Shown: in pieces, positions 32,403 to 44,400 of the stretch
Numbering within the stretch: the first letter of the stretch is position 1
Layout of the letters: each line of letters begins with the position of its first letter
NCBI RefSeq assembly: GCF_014302995.1
Contig: NZ_CP060295.1
Span: 4,889,501 to 4,953,500, forward strand
Reading direction: 5' to 3'
Origin: Variovorax sp. PAMC26660
GTDB taxonomy: Bacteria > Pseudomonadota > Gammaproteobacteria > Burkholderiales > Burkholderiaceae_C
Length of the DNA stretch: 64,000 bases
The notes under the pieces: generated by a model
Told to the model about the DNA's origin: nothing
What the model saw: the letters and a program-made list of their open reading frames with translations, nothing else
Database searches by the model: none
Made by a program: the position numbers and the translations under genes

Positions 32403-35400
32403 TGCTGGTGGGCGCGGTGCAGAACCCGGCCACTGCCAAGGGTGTCGTTCGTCGCGTGCTGGAAGGCGCCTTGTCCGAAGGCGTGCTCGAAGAGCTGCCG
32501 CAGTCTATTCAGGAGCAGGTGCTCCAGAACGCCGCACTGGGCAAGTCGCTCGATGAAGGCGTGGATCAAGCCGCCGTGTTGGGCCTCTTGAGCGGCGCTG
32601 CGATGGGCGGTGGTGCCAATGTGCTTGGCGGCAGGCATCGCGGCCCGGCCGCCAACGAACCGCTCCTGACTCCGCCCCCGGTCCCGCCAGTGCTGGGCCT
32701 GCCGGCGCCGACGATCACCGTCGACCAGGCCGGCGTCGCTCAGACCACCGATCAGCGGCAGGCGCTGCGCGAGAGCGTCGCCGCGCGCGTCGGGACCATC
32801 TTGGAGCGCGGCCCCCTCACGAAGGCGGCCAACGCTGCGAACGCCGATGTGCTGGATGTCCAACCAAAACCCGCAGGTGCCCTTGCGCGTGCTGCGGCCA
32901 CCGTCAATCCCGAAGGAATCTCGAATGAAAGTGCGATCGATCAAACGCCGGCTGATGAAGTCAGCCAACAGCTTCCCGGTGCGGGTGGAGCGCAGCTATC
33001 GAATGCTGATGCCCCGGCTGTCGAACCCGCAGTGGCTGGCAGCGTGGCGCCGGGCGTGCTGGGCGAAGGGGCGGCCGTCGGCCTTGAGCAAGCTGATGCG
33101 CCTGCCGTTGAACAGCTCGCTGCCGCAGAACCTGTAGCGCCAGCAGTCTTCCCGACCTACGAAGCCGCCAACAACTTTCGCCGAGAGCAGAAGGCGCGAG
33201 GCGCGACCATCGACGCGCTCCCCGCGCCCGTCGATGGTGGATTCGTGCTGGCTCGTAAGGGCACCGCCGAATACACCGCCGGCGAGGCACTGCGCGACGA
33301 GCGCCGCACCGCCAAGGAGCGCGCGGCAGCCGGCATTCTCGATGGCGACATCCTGAATAAGCAGGGCAAGCCGTTCACGATCAAGCTGCCGGCGGTCAAT
33401 GCCGCGAAGAAGGCGGGCGACGGCCATGAAGTCGTGGCCGTGAAGGGCGGGTTCGTTGTGCGTCCAACTGTTCAGGAATCCTTAACAGTTGCTACCGCGC
33501 CGGCCGCCGCGGCTGAGCCAGAAGCCGTGCCGCAGGCTTCCATCGTGGAGCACACCACGGGCCGTGGCAAGGTGCTGCGCGGCGTGGTGCGCACGGACCT
33601 CTCCAAGGAAGAGGCGTCGGCCATCGACCCGTATACCTTCAAGAAGGACGGCGGCTGGTTCATTCGCGAGAAGCACGCCTCCGCTGAGCCTGTCGGGTCC
33701 GTCGAGTCGTCGGCCCCCGCCGCCGCGGGCGATCTCACAGGCAAGAAGATCGATGGCGAGTGGACCGCCTTCGCGCCCGACTCGGGCACGCGGGGCGTGC
33801 CGCGCGCCGACATGCCGCAGATCAAAGCCGAACATCGTGGCGCAATGGTCAATTTCCTGAACGCGCGCGGCATCGCGCACGAGCAGGTCGAGATCCCCGC
33901 AACGGACTTGAAGCCAACGCAGGCAGAGTTTTCGCCCGCGCGCGTGGACAAGGCCAAGGCCTTCGAGGGGGGCGACCGATCGATCCTCGTGTCGGCGGAT
34001 GGGCATGTGCTGGACGGGCACCACCAGTGGCTCGCCAAGCGCGATGCGGGCGAGCCGGTGAAGGCCATCCGCCTGGACGCGCCGATCTCGAAGCTCATCG
34101 AAGAGGTCAAGCAGTTCCCCAGCGCGGAGACCTCCGACGGTGCCGCTGCGCCGGCCGTGCCGGCCTCGCGCCCCACCGGCATCCAACCGGATGACGGCCC
34201 GGTGCCGAAGAATCCGAAGGGCGAGCACGTTGCCGAGCGCACGCCCGGCCTTTCGGTGCGGCAGGCGGTCAAGGGCACCTACATCGTCTACGACAAGACC
34301 GGCAAGGAACTGGCCTCGTTCAGGATGAGCCAGAGCTTCTGGCCTGCGCACATCACCTATGCGGACGGCGTGCAGGCAACCTACGGCATCGAGAACGAGA
34401 TGCAGGCGTTCGCCGCGCCAATCCGCCAGGCCGAATTGAGCAAGGGCTCGGCGCCCGAGCCCGTGAAGTCACCGAAGACGCCGAAGGGCAACACCATCTT
34501 CACCGAGGGCGCAGCGGCCGCCGCACGCGCCCGCATGAAGGCGAAGCTGAGCACGCCGATGAGCGGCATCGACCCCGAGCTGCTGCAGGACGGCATCACG
34601 CTGGCGGGCTACCACATCGAGAAGGGCGCTCGCACCTTCGCGGCCTACGCACGCGCCATGCTGGACGACATGGGCGAGGGCATCCGCCCCTACCTCAAGC
34701 AGCTGTACATGGCGGTGAAGTTCGACCCGCGCGCCACGGCGCTTGACGGCATGGACGGCGCGGCATCCGTCGAAGCTGTGAATCTGGACAGCATTGAAGC
34801 GGCGCCAGCGAGCGCCGATACTGGAGGCAAAGAGAATGGACAAGATGCAACACGCAACCTGGATCGCACAGGCACGGGAGCACTGGAAAGAGCACCTGCC
34901 GAAGATGTACGCCCGCCTGGAGAAGGCGGGGACGCTGGAGCACGCGCTGACGGAAGCGGCGGAAGCGACGAGCGAAGCGATGCGGGTGCTGACAGGGCAG
35001 GGCGCGACGCATCAGGAAGCGTGGGAGCAGACACGCGAGACTTACCTGTTCCTGCCCGAGGAACCCGAGCAACTGCCAAAGATGAAGGAAACCGAAGGGT
35101 ACCGCGCGCACCGCGACCTGATGCGCGGGCTGAGCGACTTCGACCCGAATCTTCGGGACTGAACCTCGAGGGCGGGCCCAACCCCGCCCCCAACGCGCCG
35201 GCCATTGCGGCGCCACAGGTCGAAGCCAAGGACTTCACGATTGATGACGACCTCGGCCTGGGCGAGGGTGGTCAGAAGACGAAGTTCAAGAACAACGTCG
35301 CGGCCATTCGCCTCGTCGCCGAGCTGGATGCCACCGGCCGACTCGCAACCCCCGCCGAGCAGCGCGTGCTTGCGCAGTATGTGGGCTGGGGTGGACTGCC

Positions 35401-38400
35401 GCAGGCGTTCGACCCTGCCAACGCGGATTGGTCCCGCGAGCACGCTGAACTGAAGGCCCTGCTGTCGGAGCAAGACCTTGCGGACGCCAGGCGTTCCACG
35501 CGCTATGCGCACTACACCTCGCGGCCCATCATCGTCGACGGGATCTATGCGGCGCTGCGCCGCTTCGGCTTCACTGGTGGTAAGACGTTGGAGGCCGGCG
35601 CAGGTGTCGGCAACTTCATCGGTCTCATGCCCGCCGACATGCGCAGCGCCGGCCGCTTCACTGCCATCGAGCGTGAACCGATCTCCAGCGCCATCGCGCG
35701 CCAGCTGTATCCGCGTCAGAACGTCCAACGTGGCGACTTCACCGAGTTCAAGGGCACTGACGCCTATTTCGACGCGGCCGTGGGCAATCCCCCGTTCGCG
35801 TCCGACACTCAGACCGACCGCAGCGGCCGCAAGCACCTGTCCGGCTTGAGCCTGCACAACTACTTCTTCGGCAAGGCCGTCGACATGCTGCGCGAGGGCG
35901 GAGTGCTGGCGCAGGTGGTCACGAATTCGTTCCTCGATGCGCGGGCCGATGCTGCGCGGCGCTACATCAGCGACCGCACGGTGTTCCTGGGTGCCATCCG
36001 TCTCCCGAACAACGCCTTCGCGAAGAACGCCGGCACCGACGTGACCACGGACATCGTGTTCCTGCAGAAGCGCCCCGACTCGGAGATCGGCGGCAAGGCC
36101 GCGCGCGCGGATGCCAAGCGCTGGATGGCGACGGGCACCTACACCGATTCCCGCGGCAAGCAGGTTGCCCTCAATCAGTACTTCATCGACAACCCTTCGA
36201 TGATGCTCGGCGAGTACGGCGCCTTCGGCAGCATGTACGGGCCCGACTTCCCGGCGCTGGTGGCGCGTGAAGGACAAGACACGCTCGCCCTGCTGCGCGA
36301 GGCGGTGCAGAAGCTGCCGGAGGGCATCTACAAGTCCATCGCGGACACGGGCAGTGCGTCGCAGGCGCAGGCGGCCGTTGTCGCGCTCAAGAACCCCACG
36401 GTGAGCGAAGGCGGCTATTTCCACGAGGGCGAGAAGCTGATGCAGCGGCTGCCCGACCTGGGCGGCGAGGCGCGCGCGGTGGAGATTACGCCGGCGACTC
36501 AGTGGACCGAGAAGACCACGCTGGGCGAGAGCGGCTTCGCGCGCATCAAGGCGCTGGCCAGCATGCGCACCACAGTGCGCGGCCTGATCGCCGCCGAAAT
36601 GGCCGACGACAAGGCGATGGGGCGACTGCGCACCACGCTCAACGCGCAGTACGACGCCTACCGCAAGGATCACGGGCTCATCAACGACCCCAGCACGCTG
36701 CGTGTGTTCGACGACGACCCGGACTTTCCGCTGCTGGCATCGCTGGAGCACGGCTACACGCCAGGCATCGGGCCGGTGGCGGCTAAGCGCCAGGGCGTCA
36801 AGCCGACGAAGAGCACGGCGAAGAAGGCGCCCATCTTCGAGCGCCGCGTGGTGGCTGCACGCACGGCGGTGCGCAAGGTGGACACGCCCGCCGATGCGCT
36901 GGCCGTGTCGATGGCCGAGCGCGGGCGGCTGGATGCCGCCTACATCGGGAAGCTGCTCGGCCGCGAGCCCGACGACGTGCTGCAGGAGCTGAGCACCGGC
37001 GACAAGCCGATGCTGTTCCGCGACCCTGCAACCGACGAATACGTGCTCCGCGACGCCTACCTCTCTGGCAACGTGCGGGCGAAGCTGGCGCAGGCCAAGG
37101 CCGCCGGCGCGTTCACGAACACCAAGGCCCTTGAGGAAGTGCAGCCGGCAGACGTCGGTGCGCACGAGATCTCGGCGCGCGTGGGCTCGCCGTGGGTGCC
37201 GGAAGCCGTCTACGAGGCGTTCGCCGCAGAGCTTTTTGGCGAGGGCACGACCGCAAAGGTGCGGTACCTGAAGCTCAACAGCTCCTACCAGATCGACGTC
37301 CGGCCGGGCAACACCGTGGCCTGGAACAACACGTGGGGCACGCCGCACACGAGCGGCGGCGACATCCTCTCGGCCCTATTGAACAACCGGGCCATCAAGG
37401 TGACCTACCGGGATTCCGAAGGGAAGACTCATACCAATGTCGAGGCCACCGAGGCGGCCAACGTGAAGGCGACCGAGCTGCGCGACAAGTTCAGCGATTG
37501 GCTCTTCAAAGACAGCGACCGCGCCGACACCTTGGTGCGTGCCTACAACGACACCAACAACAACTACGTCACTCGGGTGTATGACGGTTCGATGATGACT
37601 TTCCCGGGCAAGGTGCCGGACGACGTTATCAAGTTCCGCCGGCACCAGCGCGACGCGATCGCGCGCACTGTGCAGGACCGCACGGCGCTCTACGATCATG
37701 TGGTGGGTGCTGGCAAGACCTTCACGGTGGTGTCTAGCGCGATGGAGCTTAAGCGCACCGGCCTGGCGCACAAGAACATGGTGGCCGTGCCCAACCATCT
37801 GGTGAAGCAGTGGGCTGCCGACTTCTATCGCCTGTACCCCGGCGCCAACGTGCTGACCGCGACAAAGAAGGATTTCGAGAAGGCGAATCGGCGCAAATTC
37901 CTCGCCAAGATCGCCACGGGCGACTGGGATGCGGTGGTGATAGCGCACTCGTCGTTCAGCTTCATCAAGCCCGCGCCCGAATTTGAGGCCGCCTTCAACC
38001 AGCGCGAGGTGGCAAAGATCGTGTCAACCATCAACCTCGTGAGAGAGGGCGATGGCGACGGGCCGCTGAAGAAGCGCACCGTCAAACAGTTGGAAGCGTT
38101 GAAGGAGCGTCTTGAGAATCGCGTGAAGGCGCTGCGCGACAAGCCGATGGACGACCTTCTCGACTTTGAGCAGCTGGGCGTCGACCAGCTGTTCGTTGAC
38201 GAGTTCCACATGTACAAGAACCTGATGTTCAGCACGAAGATGCAGAACGTGCAGGGCTTGGGCGACCCGGCGGGCTCGCAGCGGGCCTACGACATGTACG
38301 TGAAGATCAACCAGATCTTCGCGAAGAACGGGCGCGATCAGGGTGTCGTTGCGGCGACCGGCACGCCTGTGTCCAACTCGCTGGCCGAGATGTATCACAT

Positions 38401-41400
38401 GATGCGATACCTCATGCCCGGGAAGATGCAGGAGCTGGGCTTCGAGTCGTTCGACGCCTGGGCCAACACCTTCGCCAGCGTCGAGCAGGTGTGGATGCAA
38501 AAGCCGTCGGGCGATGGCTTCAAGGCCTCCAGCCGGATGAGCAATTTCGTCAACACCCCCGAGCTGTTGAAGATGTTCGACCAGGTGTGCGACACCGTGA
38601 CGATGGACGACATCAAGGCGGCCTATCGTGAGGAAAACGCCGGCGCCGAGTTTCCACTGCCGAAGCTGAAGAACGACCGGCGCACGCCGGTCAGCCTGAA
38701 CAAGACGCCCGCGCAAGAGGCCTACATGAAGGAGCTTGCTGCGCGCGCCAAGAAGGTCGAGGAACGTCGCGGGCCGCCGAAGAAGGGCGAGGACAACGTG
38801 CTCGTCATCATGGGCGACGGGCGCAAGGCCGCGATGGACATTCGCCTTGTCGACCCGACCGTCACCGAGCGCGAGCCCGGTGGCCGCATCGATGCCGCGT
38901 CGGACCGAATTCTGGAGCGCTACCAGCGCTTTGCGCCCTGGAAGGGCACTCAGCTGGTGTTCTCCGACCTGGGCACGCCGATCAAGCACGCCAAGACGGA
39001 GTTGAAGGAGTACGAGGCGCTGCAGCAGCGCGTCGCGCTCGGCAACGAGGACGTGCAGGCGTCGGCCGCGCTGGGCAATGAATCCGCACTCGCCATCATG
39101 GAGGATGCGGAAGCCGCACAGGCAGAACTCGACTCGAAGGGTGGCGACTGGCTGGGTGCGGTGCAGGCAGCGCTGCGCGGCTTCAGCGTCTACGACGACT
39201 TGAAGGCCGCGCTGGTGGAGAAGGGCATCCCCGAGAACGAGATTGCCTTCATCCACGACTACAACACCGACGACCAGAAGGCCGCGCTGTTCCGCAAAGT
39301 CAACGCCGGCGACATCCGGGTGGTGGTGGGCTCGACCGCGAAGATGGGTGCTGGAACCAACGTGCAGGAGCGCGTGGTTGCCGAGCATCACCTCGATGTG
39401 CCGTGGCGACCGTCGGACGTCGAGCAACGCGAGGGCCGCGTCCTGCGGCAGGGCAACGTTCTCATGAACGAGATCCCTGACTTCGAGGTGGAAATTCTGG
39501 CCTACGTCACCAAGGACACCTTGGACATGCGCATGTGGCAGACGCAAGAGACGAAGCTGAAGATGATCAATCAGCTGCGCATGCGGAAGGTCGGGCGCGA
39601 AGTCGATAACGCTTTCGAGGATCTGGAACTGTCGGCCGGCGAGATGCAGGCGGCGGCCACCGGCAACATCGACCTGCTGCACGAGATCCAGTTGCGCACG
39701 GAGGTCAAGAAGCTGGAGCAGCGTGGCCGGGCCTTCTATGCCAGCAAGAACGAACTTGAATCGCGGCGCCGACGCAATGCCGAGCGGTTGGTCGAATTGC
39801 CGAAGAAGATGGAGAAGGGGCGAGCGCTGGCGCAGCAGGTCGAGGCCTACCAGGCTGATGCACTTGCCCAGCTGGAGGACTTCAAGGCCACCATCGACGG
39901 CACCGAATACACCGATTGGCGTGAGGCCCAGCGCTACCTGCGCGACAAGACCGATGCGACGGTGGAGACTGCCGACAAGGACGGTAACGTCGCGAAGCGC
40001 GCAGCACCGATTGACGTCACCATCGACGGCGAGCAATACACGGCGCGCGCGGCGCTGGCGGAGGCCTTCTCCGACATCCGTGGTGACATGGACCCCATCG
40101 TGTGGCGCGTGGGCAGCAACGAATACCGCCGGCGCACCCGTATCGGTTCCGCGATTCGCCAAGGGGTGATCGACGCCATCGCCGATCAGCAGGAGAAACC
40201 TCTCGGCGCCATCGCCGGCTTCGACGTGGCGGTCGAGGGCTCGCTCGACAAGGGCGGTCTGGTGCTGTTGGACGTGACCCTGAGCCAAGGGGGCAAGGTC
40301 GTCGCATCCAATGACGTCAGCATCGCCGACACCGGCAGGGCGCCCGATCAGGTCATCCGCATGGTCGACAACATGCTCAACAGCATGGCCAGCGAGCAGC
40401 AGTATCTTGGCGCGCAGCTCGAGCGTGCGCAGAAGGAACAGGCCGACCTCGAAGCGACGGAATCGCAAGGAGATTGGGCCGACGAGCCGAAGCTGGAAGA
40501 TGCGCGCGCCAAGCACAAGGCGGTGCTGGCCCGCCTGAACGGAAAGGGCAGCCCTACGGCCGCGCCCGCCGTGCCGGACGCGCCGGCTTTCAGCCGCGGC
40601 TCAGGGGCGGGCATGACGGTCGACGCGGCGCAGCGCGTTGTCGATGCGATCACGGCGAAGTGGAAGAACGCCCCGCGTGTGGTGGTCGTGCCGGACCTTC
40701 AGCATGCCAACGTGCCGAACGAAGTGCGCGACGCCAACACGGCGCAGCGCTCGCAGGGGGCCGGCGGCGAACCCGAAGGCTTCTTCTTCCAAGGTGACGT
40801 GTTCATCGTCGCTGGCCAGCTTGCGACCGAAGAGGACGTGGCCCGGGTGTTGTTCCACGAATCGCTGGGGCACTTTGGGTTGCGGGGCGCCTTCGGTGCG
40901 GACCTGTTGCCAATCTTGCAACAACTGGCCAGCCTGCGGCGCGCGGAGGTGGCGGCGAAGGCTCGCGAGTACGGGTTGGACATGAACGACCCGCAACACC
41001 GTCTCATCGCAGCCGAAGAGGTGCTGGCCGAGCTGGCTCAGACCACTCCTGAACTCGGCTTCGTGCAACGTGCAATCGCAGCCATCCGGTCCTGGCTGCG
41101 CCGGAATCTTGCCGCCTACAAGGGCTTGGAACTGAGCGATGCCGAGATCGTGCGCGATTTCATCCTGCCCGCCCGCGGGTGGGTGCAGCGGGGCAAGTCG
41201 CCGGCCAAAGCGCCGAGCCTTGCTGCTGCATTCAGCCTGGGCGAATCGGAGGACTCCGCCGCTCTGCGTGAACTGAGCAAGGCCGACGACCTGTTTGCGT
41301 TGCCGAGATCGGCAGCTAAGACGGTGGCCGGTGTTGCGGCCGACATCAACGACAAGTTCAAGGTGCGCGAAATGAAGCCGTTCGGTGGGCGCACCGACTA

Positions 41401-44400
41401 CCAGATCACCACCCCCGACGGCAGCAGCGCGCGCCTGATGGTGCGTGACCCGAACCCGTACGGCAAGCAGTTGTACGGCTATGACGTGGTGGATGGCGAA
41501 CTCAACGGCCAGCTCACCGAGCGGCCGGGCGAGAACCCAGAGGACGTGCCTCCCACGGGCGACGTGTGGATCGACGTGTCGCTGATGAAAGAAGGGGTGT
41601 ACGGTGCCGAGGTCTACGCGATGGCGGCTGCTTTCGCGCACAACACCGGCCGGATCTTCATCGGCGACCCCGCCGGCCTGAGCGACGTGGCGTTGCGCCG
41701 CCGGCTGGAGCAGATGATTTCGAGTGCCTTGAAGTACGGCACCACCGCGCACCTTGCGCCGCATCCCGACCAGGTGAAGGGCGGACAGGGCGTGCCAGCG
41801 CTGAAGTGGGTCTACGGAGACCATGCGGGCAACATCGAGCGGATGATTGCCGCGTCGGTGGCCGCGATGGATAATGCTTTCCCGGCGGCCAGCGTGGTCG
41901 CGTTCAATCCTCAAGATGGCACATTCTTCCGCACAGACAACGGCCGACCCCTCTCCCGAGGGCAGTTGGCTGTTGGACTTGGAGAATCTCTCAAGCGAGC
42001 AAGAAAGAGCCCTGGCAGCATGGCGGGCCGAGCACAGGCGGGTTGGCGCACTGTGGCGCGAAGTGCTGTCTTCAAGTCCCTCCTTCGCGAAGCAGGCGGC
42101 GGAGTCGGAAGCTCGGACGGGCGATCCGCTGGCCTTCTGGGAGGGTTACTCGCGCAATCACCCCAACTTGGGGACGCCGAGCCGAGCGACCGAATCTTCT
42201 ACAGCCGCTCCAAGGCAGCTCAGCCAGACGGCCTGAACGATCCGCGCGATTTCCGCGCGAAGGCGACTCAAGCCGTTTCCGATTTGTTCGACGCCCCCGG
42301 CGCTGTTGGGTGGTGGCACAAGACGGTCGGCACCATGCACAACCTCGCGAAGCGCTCGCCGCAGTTCGGCCGCGTGTTCGATGCGGTCCAAACCTTCCTG
42401 AGTGACGTGTCGGCCTATGCCACCGAGGCGGCCGATCTGGCTCCCTCGTTGCTGCCGAAGCTGGAGACCTGGCGTGACATCGGCAAGAGCCCGATTTCCG
42501 CCGACGACACCAAGGCCATTGCGGCACCGATCTTCGAGGGCACGCTCACCTGGGCGCGCGATGCCGACGGCAAGCTCGTCAAGATGGCCGACCTCGAAGC
42601 CCGCTATGCAGCCCTGAGCAGTGAGGACAAGGCGCAGATGCTCCTGCGAAAGCGGCTCGTGTCGCCCGAGCAGTTGCAGCGCTGGCAGGCCTCCGCGCTC
42701 GACGTCTACACGGGCGCGGTGAGGAACCGCTTCGAGGCGGCCTTCCTGCAGCCGGGCACGGTGTTCACCGATGCCGAACTCAAGGCGACATTCGGCTCCA
42801 CCCCGGAGCAGATCCGCCTGTACCGGGAGTTCCGTGCGGCGGTCGACCAAAGCCTCAACCGCGTGACCATCAGCGAGATGCTGCGCTTCGGCGGCAAGGA
42901 CGTGGCCGCCATGCGCGACATCGCGATGGACTCCGGCTCTGCCGATGTCGCCGGCGTGCTGCTGCGCGATCACCTGCTGGCGATGGCCGAGGAAACGCCT
43001 GCACGTGCCGAGGTGCTGATCGACACCGCGAACAAGATGATCGAGAAGGCCGACCGGGCGAAGAGCCTGATTGACCGCGGCTACGCGCCGCTCTCGCGCT
43101 TCGGCAACTACACGGTCGACGTGCTGGACGAAGCCGGCGAGCGCGCCTACTTCGGCATGTTTGAGTCGCGGGCCGAGGCCAACCGCATGGCGCGGCGCAT
43201 GCGCGAGAACTACCCGACCGGCACGATCACCCAGGGCACAGTTTCCCAGCAGGCCTACAAGCTATTCAGCGGAATCACGCCGGAGACGCTTGAGCTGTTC
43301 GGCGAAATGGTCGGCTTGGAGTCGCAGGGCGAAGACGCCCAGCACCAGATGTTCCAGCAGTACCTGAAGCTGGCGAAGGCGAACCGCTCGGCCATGAAGC
43401 GACTCATCGAGCGCAAGGGCATCGCTGGCTACAACGAAGACGCCGGCCGTGTGCTCGCGGGCTTCATCTACTCCAATGCGCGGCTCACCTCGACCAACCT
43501 GCACACGGGCGAGATCAACCAGGCGGCCGCTGACATCCCGAAGACGGATGGCGAGCTGAAGGACATGGCCGTGAAGCTGGCTGACTACGTGCGCAACCCG
43601 CAGGAAGAAGCGCAGGCGCTTCGCGGCATGCTGTTCACCCAGTACCTGGGCGGCTCGCTGGCATCGGCGATGGTCAACATGACACAGCCGGTGGCCGTGA
43701 CCATGCCGTACCTGAGCCAGTGGGGCGGCGCGCTCAAGGCCGCCGGCCGCATGCGCAGTGCGCTGGCCGACGTGTTGAAGAAGTCCACTGGTGACGCTCG
43801 ACTCGACGCGGCGCTGAAGAAGGCCGAGGAAGAGGGCATCGTTGCGCCGCAGGAGGTGCACCAACTCATGGCGCAGGCACAGGGGCGCGGCGCGCTGCGT
43901 GCCGGCGACGGGACCGTGGCCGGCAATCTGAGCGCCAAGGCTCAAAACGTGGTCTCGAAGATCGCGCTGGCGTGGGGCAAGCCCTTCGCGGCCGCCGAGC
44001 AATTCAACCGCCGCGTGACCTTCATCGCCGCCTTCCGCACGGCCGTGGCGGAGGGCATCGAGAACCCTGCGCGCTTCGCGGAAGAAGCGATTCGTGACAC
44101 CCAGTTCGTCTACAACAAGGGCAACAAGCCGCAGTGGGCGCGGGGAGCGATCGGAGGCACGCTGTTCACGTTCAAGCAGTACAGCATCAGCTACATGGAG
44201 CTGCTTCATCGGATGGCCACGACCGGCGGCGCCGAGGGCAAGAAGGCTGCGCTGTTCTCGCTCGCCATGCTGTTCCTGATGGGCGGTGCTGGCGGGCTGC
44301 CGTTCATGGGCGACGCGGAGGACGTGCTCGACGGCATCATGCAGCGTCTGGGCTACAGCTTCTCGTCGAAGCAGGCCCGCCGGCAGTTCTTCATCGACGT

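Noticed and set aside
35042..37348. Long antisense open frame (768 codons) opposite the giant gene
   Set aside because: Its translation is an Arg/His/Val-rich mirror of the well-supported methyltransferase frame, a common artefact in high-GC DNA.
38024..40516. Long antisense open frame (830 codons) opposite the helicase region
   Set aside because: The plus strand has clear helicase motifs; the antisense product is low-quality sequence with no motif or ribosome site.
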